From assembly GCA_035222895.1 (NCBI GenBank), contig JAVYIG010000108.1, forward strand, positions 62,001 through 126,000: a DNA stretch of 64,000 bases, written 5' to 3'. A program made the translations under genes and the position numbers. The notes under the pieces are model-generated. The model was not told the DNA's origin and did no database searches. It was given only the letters and a program-made list of their open reading frames with translations. This document shows, piece after piece, positions 56,220-64,000 of the stretch. This DNA comes from Strongylocentrotus droebachiensis (lineage: Eukaryota > Echinodermata > Echinoidea > Camarodonta > Strongylocentrotidae). Each line of letters starts with the position of its first letter. The stretch's first letter is position 1.

Positions 56220-59200
56220 TCAATATGAACACGGAACGTGCGATGAATTCGGTCTTGAAGCGGCGCTGGCGCTCAAGAGAATTGCCGGATGCGGTGGCGC
56301 CATTTTGTATGACGTCATCAGACCAGCAGCTTCCGCCATAGCGTTGGAGTATTCCTTGGCGCGCATGCGTAGTGCAGCTAGGCTGAGGGTGCGTTTTTCA
56401 TGTTCTCTCAAGATGGCGGATGAAGAATCAAGAGGCCCTCTGAGAGTTGGAACGTTGAATCCACCATAGCTCCCTGATGTAGGCACGGGTTCTGAAAAAA
56501 AGAAGATCAGGAAAGTATTTTAAAGGGATCCGGTAACTTTGTCTCAGATTCTAAAACAAAATTCTGGATTTAGCTCATGCTGCAATGATATTAAATAAAC
56601 CTTTAGGTCAGTCAGGAACCCCGTGACTTTTACAAGCCAATCGCCTGTCTGATTATCAAGATATTTATGATTGGAATTACAAATTTTGAAAATCGTTTGC
56701 CAAACGGATTTCGTAACACTACAGTCTATTGGGAAAAACGAGTATGGTAAAACCGGTCACTCAAAGATTTGTACTTTTTTGAGGCACTTCTTGATCGTTT
56801 TGAAGCGCAATTTTTTTAGGGCTTCAATATTACACCATATCACAGACACTGATAACACGTAGGGCCGTGCATCTCAGATTTAACATTGTTAAACGATCCA
56901 TTTAAGAAAAATGACTCTCAAGTGTTTACAAACATCTAGTAAATATGAAATAATTACAGTTTTCTTTTGTTTCAATTACGTATGATTTTTAAAATTTGAA
57001 AGTAGATTGATATCTATCTTAGATAGCGTTGTGAATCCATCACTCCCCATCACATTACGAATAGAGCATGAAAACAAATATTTATCTCTTTAACCAACAT
57101 TCTGAAAACGATGAACCTTTCCCCTCATATTAAAGGTACTTTTCACATTTTTGTCACCAACTCTATGACATTCTGTTGATTTCATTTCTACCAATAACAG
57201 TTCGGACGTTACCGACAAAATTAGCCAGGAAACTAGTCACATTATTGTCCTTGATACAAGAGGCCTATGGCGGGACAATGAAGCAAATGACTGATGAAAA
57301 GTAGGATAAAATTAAGGATCGGCTGTTTTATACCAACCTTTTCTAGCTGAAGCAAATGACATGAGTTGAGAGGCATACGACGGTGAGATGAGGGGCGGAA
57401 ACCGGGTAGGTGTACCATGTCCTCTCATACTATAAAAAGAGAGAGAAAAAAAGGAGGACATATTATTTAAAGGCAGGATATTCTACTGACGCTACTTCAG
57501 ATTAACTGCTGTTCACAATGTTCTGATGTGTCGACAGCCATGTCCTACAATGCATCACCAATTGCTGACGCAAGCGTGATGATGCTTGGGGTACAGAAAG
57601 AAAATACATCACAGCAGTGGTAGTCATGCATGTCGGTGAAGTACCCTGCCATTGGGAGCATTTCACATTTTAGAAATGTTAATAAAACCTTTTCTTCCTC
57701 TTTTCCTTCTACTTGTAGTCTTCAAAGGGCTATGCAGCCTATTCCGAAGATTTGTATGCTGATGTAGATTACCAGTTGTGTATACACACTAAACACCAGG
57801 GGGTGTTTAACAAAGATCCTAATTTGAACTTTTCTCTAAGTTGGACTTAACAATTATGGAAAGCCGTTAGCATCTCTGAAAATATTTGGTAAAAGTTATT
57901 TTAAAAGGCATAAAATGTTATTCAAATCATTCATATTTTCTATTATCAAGGAGGTCTCATGTTCTTGATATGGAATTTATAAAAAGTCTAAAATACCAGA
58001 ATTTTCACTTTTGAATTTATTTTATTTTAAGGTACAAATGGCTCTCCATAATTTTTAATTCCAACTTAGAGCTAAATTCGAATTAGGATCTTTGATAACA
58101 ACCGCCAGGTTTACACAGTACTCTTTGTGGGAGGTGTAGCGTATTAACCCGTAATTATTCAAAATGTCCCATGAGGTGTGTTAATGGCTTTATAACTATA
58201 TACAGATAACATTTTCTTGATTGATGATGGATTTAAAGCCTATCTACACTAGTTTGGCCAGGAGGGATTAGACCTCTCTGCATGGTCACTGACAGGTTAT
58301 CTCATCAAATCAGCTCTCAATCAACTTAAGAAAAAGTGGATCATGTGGTACCAACGGGTACCTCTTAGGCATTGTTTTCTATATAGAGGGCGCAATTAGC
58401 TATAAGTAGTACAGTGGGGCTTAAGCTCACCTCTCGTATGGCTGCGAAGCAAGCAGCAGGCGAGCGGCACCGCTAGGATGGTAAAACGGGTTCAGCATCG
58501 AACTTGCGGATGGGTTCGCAAAGGCAGGAGGCATCAGGCGACCACCAGATGGCGCTCTATCCAAGCTGTGTAGTGGCGATTCATTGTCGTGATGCGAATC
58601 CGATTTATCACCCTATCAAAATTAAAAATCAAGAACAAAAATCAAATTCTCACGATCACTTCATGGTAAGAGTTTTAAACGAATCAAACTTGATCGACAA
58701 CATGCAGTCCAGATGTAAACGGATGTGTTTTTCATGATATGATTTATTTTCCCCTTTTCTTTTTTTCTTTTGCTTTGTATATATCACATATATTTTGTTT
58801 GCATTTTCGTTTCATTCAACAGTTGTTATTTTAAAAAAAAGTTCATATTTTATGTTATATTATTGTGTGCGTAGCAGAGCACCCATGTGAAGCAGGACTG
58901 TGGTATTGAATGGCACTACCCTGCTATTTTAAGGAAAACATGTATAAATAAATACATAAATCACTAAATAAACAACTAAATAAATACATAGATGAATGAA
59001 TGAATGAAGAGTAGTTGAAATATATTTACTCACATCGACTGTAATTTTATCTCTCCGTGCGTCTTCGGAGGGTGCCCCAGGGCTCATGTTTATCTCCTCT
59101 CTTGAGTGCCCAACAGCTCCCTCACTCGACGACAATCTATCATCATTCTCTGGGCTTGAAGTCGATGAAGGTCCTCGATCTTGCTTGGTTCGCTCTGCTT

Positions 59201-59234
59201 TACGCCATTTGGCTCGTCTGTTCTGAAACCATAC
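56220..59234 (-). CDS. paired-class homeobox protein, C-terminal exons (partial)
   Basis: On the minus strand, exons 59034-59234, 58431-58612, 57338-57429 and 56220-56491 join in frame to 248 codons plus TGA. All introns are GT-AG and phases agree (0,2,1). The first exon starts VWFQNRRAKWRKAER, homeodomain helix 3 with Gln at position 50. Its acceptor is at the 46/47 intron position usual in paired-class genes, so the N-terminal part of the homeodomain lies beyond the window. The last exon contains an OAR motif, RTLSLAALRMRAKEYSNAM, found in Alx/Rx/Drgx/Otp-like transcription factors. The middle is Ser/Pro-rich with hydrophobic blocks (NPFYHPSGAARLLLASQPYE, PPLISPSYASQLMSFAS). It would be a nuclear DNA-binding regulator. 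Drgx-like identity is possible but not established. The 57338 donor (GTTGGT) is weak. Confidence 0.85.
56596..56892 (-). repeat. ~290-bp dispersed repeat, copy 2
   Basis: This is the reverse complement of 12000-12290 (ACCTTTAGGTCAGTCAGG at the left, CATCTCAGATTTAACATTG at the right). It lies in the last intron of the homeobox gene. Confidence 0.65.
57470..57655. repeat. MITE with AAAGGCAG ends, uninterrupted copy
   Basis: It starts AAAGGCAGGATATTCTACTG and ends GGTGAAGTACCCTGCC. The interior (GTGTCGACAGCCATGTCC) matches 54250-54275. It lies about 40 bp upstream (minus-strand sense) of a homeobox exon. Confidence 0.6.
57798..58112. repeat. palindromic MITE in a homeobox intron
   Basis: GGTGTTTAACAAAGATCCTA with TCTAAGTTGGACTTAACAAT at the left is mirrored by TCCAACTTAGAGCTAAATTC and TAGGATCTTTGATAACAACC at the right. 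Arms are about 70 bp. A partial relative begins near 63900 (AGTGTTTCACAAAGACTAAG, TAAGTTGGACTTAACTATA). Confidence 0.7.
58237..58424 (-). repeat. TTAA-type short repeat, copy 6, abutting a splice donor
   Basis: It starts TTTAAAGCCTATCTACACTA and ends GTACAGTGGGGCTTAA. The homeobox exon donor (GTGAGC on the minus strand) begins at 58430, six bases from the repeat end. Confidence 0.65.
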
Positions 59235-59277
59235 CTTTAATCAAATAAAAATGGTTTTCAAAACGTCAACACATGAT

Positions 59278-59300
59278 AATAATAATAATAATAATAATAA
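59278..59300 (+). repeat. ATA microsatellite
   Basis: A perfect (AATAAT) tract directly before the minus-strand SINE; probably that SINE's A/T-rich tail. Confidence 0.7.
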
Positions 59301-59312
59301 CGTTTTATTTAC

Positions 59313-59478
59313 CCAGGGTAGCCACTTCAGTTATGAAACTGCTCTTCGAGTGGGCCCTGCATAACATAATATGTTATGCCTAGCTAGAAGGCAGAAGGTC
59401 CCATTGTTCGGCCGAGGTTCGAACCCACGAGCTCCCGTTCATGAGGCGGGCGCTCTAACCCCTGAGCCACCATGCCCG
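59313..59478 (-). mobile_element. tRNA-derived SINE, minus strand
   Basis: On the minus strand it reads CATGGTGGCTCAGGGGTTAG for the A box and GTGGGTTCGAACCTCGGCC for the B box. The body AATGGGACCTTCTGCC follows, ending near ACCCTGGGTAAATAAAACG and the ATA tract. The body and tail argue against a functional tRNA. Confidence 0.75.
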
Positions 59479-60154
59479 GTAAGTATATAAGTAAGTATAA
59501 TAATTTATTATCCATATCAGGAAATTTGGTTTCTACTGGTTACAAAGTAATACAATGTAAATATATAAATAACATATTACAGGACAGTGAAAAACATACA
59601 CATATGATGAACATACATAATGAATAAGGTAATACATGAGTAAGCCAAGGTATATAGGGTGGTTATAGAGATAATATCAGATTCCATTTAACAAAATATG
59701 AAGCTAAATTATTTAATGTGATTATTCCATAGTAAATCTTAAAATGATAATAAACACATAATTTGTTATCATTATTATCGATTTCCATTTTCAGTTGTAT
59801 AATTATCAATCACCTACATCGTTATTATATGTATAACTAAACAATAGAAATGTATTGCAAGACGTATAACCGTATCTCTAAACGATAATAAATGTACTGC
59901 TGTGTTTCAAAACGTACAGCCATTATCTTTAAACAATAAAAATACATTTGAAAACGTTAAACCATATTTATCCTTAAACAATAGAAATGTATTTCAAAAC
60001 GTAGGACCAATCTTTAAAAAATATGAATTTATTTTAGAACATAAACAACACCTCCAAACAAATATGTATTTAAAACGTGGAAACAAATTCTGATTCAACT
60101 GTCTTTCTAATTTACGGATTAACATGGAAAAAACAAACACCAACACTCATGACA

Positions 60155-60432
60155 ATACACCAGTTTACAGTTGTATCAGTGCGCATGCGCAGACAGTTGA
60201 CCTCGGGTCATTGGCCCCAAAACGGGGCCAATAACCTCTGACCTCTGGTATTTATGCGTTAATTAAGATTGCGCCCATGCAAATGATGATGTGCGCGCAC
60301 AACACAGCGCGTAAGGCAGTGATATCATCAAAAATTTGCATGGGCGCAATCCTAATTTACGCATAAATACATGACCTCTAGGTCATTGGCTTTGTTTAAA
60401 ATGGCGCACACAACTGTAAACTGGTGTATTAT
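60155..60432. repeat. long palindromic MITE with GC-rich core
   Basis: AATACACCAGTTTACAGTTG at the left and CAACTGTAAACTGGTGTATT at the right are perfect inverses. Pairing continues inward through TATTTATGCGTTAATTAAGA against CCTAATTTACGCATAAATA and GCGCCCATGCAAAT against ATTTGCATGGGCGC. Arms exceed 100 bp. It lies upstream (minus-strand sense) of the homeobox exons. Confidence 0.8.
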
Positions 60433-63400
60433 CTAATACAGGTAGGTTTGTATGTGGAGGAATGTATACATTTTTTGAATAACTCTTGGGAAAGAGAGAC
60501 TTTATATAAAGAATCTATATCAAAGAGAAAACAAAGTTGAAGGGAGAATATTGTAATGTAAGAGTAATCATATGTACACTATATAGTATTTAAAGAGTTT
60601 GATGGATGAACAGAAAGCCGAAATCAGACATTATAATCTCGAATAAATGACGGGCTGTGATTGGCTGCCAGAAAGTAGACGTAAAGCCAGCCGTTTAATG
60701 ACTAAGAGGCTGATGCCTGTCATATTAAGCCGCTAAGCTAAATATTGTGCAGGCTGTTCACCTGTTTTGTAATATAAATAAACGTAAATAGGTTTCTCAT
60801 TGTCTTTCAACAAAACAAAACAAATATGCTGCAAAGGACACCGAAAGATGATGAAAATAGATACTCAAAGGTGTTATCACCTTAAAGTCAAGCAACTACA
60901 CTACGTGGGATAATTTTATATAGGTAATTTTTTATTTTGTTATGAATATGAGGATTTGAAATATATAATCATTTTGAAGAGGGAAAAAAAGAAGAAAAAA
61001 AAGCGTCTGCAAATGTTCGACACCATCTTCAAAATGCATAATATAGAAAGTCTCTCTACTCAAAAGATTTTATTCAATTAAACAAATATTAAAAAACCAA
61101 TTTGGTGGAATTTAATATTTCAACAGTCGAAGTCTTCAGATTTTTTTTTTTTGTCAAGGGACTTGGTGGGAGATATATGCCGAAAATAACCATAAATTCA
61201 TTTTTTTTCGAAAAAAAATAATATCACCAACTGTACAGTGTGTGTGTTACTAGTTTTGTTCGTATATTGGGAAATTATATATTTTTCATAATGGCAACTT
61301 GTGACAACTGCAAGTCTAATTCGAACACCGATCGATTAGCATATTCCTCTCGATGGTATAACCACCAGGTCTGGAAAATGCAATTTCGGTTTAAAAGTTC
61401 ATTTTAAAGTCCTATAGGTTTCCAAGGCGACAAAATCGTATCTTAGTAATCTGTGGTGTATTTAATGTCATCTTCCGGCTTTCCCTTTGCCAAAATGCTG
61501 TTAAAATCTGGAACTTTCGACAGCTTTTTGCCGCAATTATTCTGTGCGCAATAACACGCAGACCGTTGATCTTCGGGTAGGTCTCCCTGGGGAGAACATC
61601 TTGACACATTGGTGTGGCGAGTGTTTATGCCACTAGAAACCACTCCAGCCCATATCATTGCGTTCCCTACGGACCGTGGGCAAATCTGTCGCCAGGCCCT
61701 CCCCGACAGATCATCCTCTTTATCTCGCACGGTTAGCCCCGCGCTTCTAGCTAGCTAACAACAAGCACGCGATGTTCAAGACAAGTCTCATGACTCATTG
61801 TTAGATATTCATAAGCCAAAATTGTTGACTCTATGATGTACTCGAAACAGATGGAGTGCTCTATCAGCGCGTAGTTGATTGTCTTGGCTTGCAAAATGTT
61901 GTTGCGCCGCAAGAGTTCTTTCTATGAGATCCCTTCAGGGAAACCGCTCAAAAAAGATAAAACAACGTTATATTTGGGCTCAATAATTATATCACTATCA
62001 TGATAATCTGTGAGTGTGTGCGTGTATGTGTGTGTCGTGTGTGGGTGGTATATATAGATATATCTTGACAATTTGAGTAACCACGCGATAGCTCAGTTGG
62101 TAGAGCAGTGGTCTCGTAATCCAGCGACCCGGGTTCGAAACCAAGTCGATGCGCTAGTGCCCTTTGGGTAAGGCATTTATCCTCTTTACCAAGTCCCTCG
62201 GAGAGGACCTAAAGCCGTCGGTCCTCTGTGTTGCCTACTAACAAGCATTTGTGCTTTATTAGCAGTCAGATATAATAACCACAACTAAAAAGAAAATTAC
62301 TTAATATCTGAAATGTGTAGCCTGATGTATGCCTCTCTACATGGATACTGACATGAACTCAAATTGCAGGCATTGGACAGTTAATTAAAGCAAAAACATA
62401 TTATAGTTTCGCTCCCATATTACTTCTGTGTTGAAAAAATTAATATACTGAAATGTAGTGAAATAAAATTGAATCGACTGTAGGTATTTTTCATGTATAA
62501 CAGCATGAACAACATTTCTCCAGCACAATTTAAAGGAAAATCCAATTAAACTAAATAGACAACTAACTTAAAAGAAAGCAGAATAATAAAGGAGGCAGAA
62601 TTGTGAAGTTTGATTGAAATCGGAAAAAATAAATATCAATGTATTTCTGAAAGTTGTAATCACTATACGCATGTGCACTTCGAAATGGCTGAATCGGTCA
62701 TATCACAGCGACGTAATTAATGCCGGACAACTTTTTCATTATTTCCAACACATAAGATGGCATGACTCGGGAGTGACTTTCCTTTTTCATTTTCCAGATT
62801 GGAAATCACATACTCTTTACAAAGTTTGAAGGAATGGCAATAAAAACATTATATGTCTAAAGTCTAAACCAAATTATGTAACTAAAATTGTTGAATCATC
62901 GCTAAAATGATCACCCTTTTGTGGCATAACCTCACATAAAGTCGCCTTTTTAAATTGAACAGGAAATAAAATATGACTTTTTCAATCCTTTGGAATATGT
63001 TTTATTAAAAAACGTGGAAGAATATTTAAAGTGTCAAATGCATATCCAATTATTAGAAAAATGTAAATATTATAAGAAATTGTACATTAAAAGTAAAGGG
63101 AAGGACGCAATTTACCTGTTCTATGAAATGCTTTGTGGTAATACTAATTATATATCTTGAATATGAACTATACCACAATCAGCTTGGAGGGCTTTATCTA
63201 TATTGATGCATAAAACAAATTGCGGAAAACATATTTTGACTTCCGTGCCTTAAACTGATTACTTTCTTCTCATAACTTAATCAACATAACCTGGATATAA
63301 ATTGGACCTTTAGTTTTGCTATAAAAATTTAATTTAAATTGATAGTGAGATAAGGCCGCCAGACAAATTCAATTAGAAGTCGTCCGTGTCGACACAGTTA

Positions 63401-64000
63401 TTGTAGAAATGGGGGCAATTTTGATCGACTCTTTTTGCAACATGTATCGAACATGTTTTTATTGAAATTGACACCCTTTATTTTATTGGAACGGTAAACT
63501 TCTCTCAAATAAATTCAAATATGTGTTTAATGTTCTATGTCTGGACAAAAATAGCGTATCGAATTACTACAGGGGAAGAGAGATGTTGTCTGCAGTAACA
63601 TGGGCGTGCTGAACAAATCATCTTAAAGTTCTCAATGTAAAGTTTAGTTGATTGCAAACTGCAAAAACTCAATTAAATCGTTGAATGGAAAACAAACTGT
63701 TAGAATTTATTTTTGCGTTTGAAAAAATAAAGTTCTTGATTGCCAGAGAGTTTTATGAAGTTACACGGACCTTGTCTAACTCGTGTATCAATACGATCCA
63801 TACAATTCGTTGAGCTGCAAAATTCGACGTCTCTAAGAAAAATAATGATAGAATGTGCTTCCACACTGAGGAAGGAGACGATGAAGCATCACATCTAACC
63901 CAGGAAAGTGTTTCACAAAGACTAAGATCGACTTTAAGTTGGACTTAACTATATGGCAGGCTGTGAATTCCATTATTTTCTCTCATCATTTACTGGCATT
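60433..64000. other. AT-rich region upstream of the visible homeobox exons
   Basis: No exon recognised, and the first part of the homeodomain was searched for and not found. A GC-richer stretch at 61443-61760 has a 95-codon minus-strand frame without ATG start or donor sites. A SINE lies at 62085-62269. The rest looks like intronic or intergenic AT-rich DNA, with a decayed MITE near 63900. Confidence 0.45.
62085..62269 (+). mobile_element. tRNA-derived SINE
   Basis: The head reads CGCGATAGCTCAGTTGGTAG, with B box GGGTTCGAAACC. The body has TGCCCTTTGGGTAAGGCATT and AGTCCCTCGGAGAGGACCT. Same family as the copy at 418-604. Confidence 0.8.

Noticed and set aside
61443-61730. 95-codon minus-strand frame, possible N-terminal exon of the homeobox gene
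   Set aside because: It starts at GTG, has no in-frame ATG near the start and no usable splice donor, and shows no recognisable motif. Kept only as a weak possibility.

Overview
The window looks like nuclear DNA from a marine invertebrate deuterostome, most likely a sea urchin or close relative. The reasons are genes with GT-AG introns, an AT-rich background full of tRNA-derived SINEs, LINE fragments, foldback/MITE elements and microsatellites, and an immune receptor of Death-NACHT-LRR architecture, a class greatly expanded in echinoids. No species can be named from sequence alone.

Layout. (1) 1-5.1 kb: repeats, including a 5'-truncated LINE whose 427-codon reverse-transcriptase frame is still open (1187-2470). 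(2) 5159-10607, plus strand: one NLR-type gene in four coding exons, 1140 aa (Death, NACHT, LRR). (3) 10.6-16.7 kb: transposon graveyard with a hAT-like element bounded by a perfect 8-bp duplication and a LINE 3' end broken by another repeat. (4) 16.75-53.7 kb: three tandem plus-strand genes of the fatty acid hydroxylase/sterol desaturase superfamily (FAH-A, -B, -C; 347, 350, 348 aa). They share six coding exons, the same intron phases and all three histidine boxes. B and C are the closer pair, because they also share intron and 5'-flank sequence. (5) 56220-59234, minus strand: the 3' four coding exons of a paired-class homeobox gene (homeodomain helix 3 plus OAR motif). Its upstream exons lie beyond the right edge. 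(6) 59.3-64 kb: repeats and AT-rich DNA.

The three gene neighbourhoods have unrelated likely roles (innate immune sensing, sterol/lipid hydroxylation, transcription), and nothing suggests they act together. The repeat history is the most unusual part. A satellite-bearing element occurs twice in opposite orientation (20202-22831 and 32868-34918). Each of its short tandem monomers carries a GC-rich hairpin with a GNA triloop, and loop and stem variants keep pairing. A near-identical 2.56-kb tandem duplication has copied part of that element together with the first 35 bp of FAH-B exon 2. A 489-bp TTAA-flanked element in FAH-B intron 4 has its empty site preserved in FAH-C. Families of foldback elements, several nested inside one another, fill the introns.

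Exon boundaries were derived by hand from splice consensus, phase agreement and comparison between paralogues. They are internally consistent but unconfirmed by transcripts. No true tRNA, rRNA or CRISPR array was seen.
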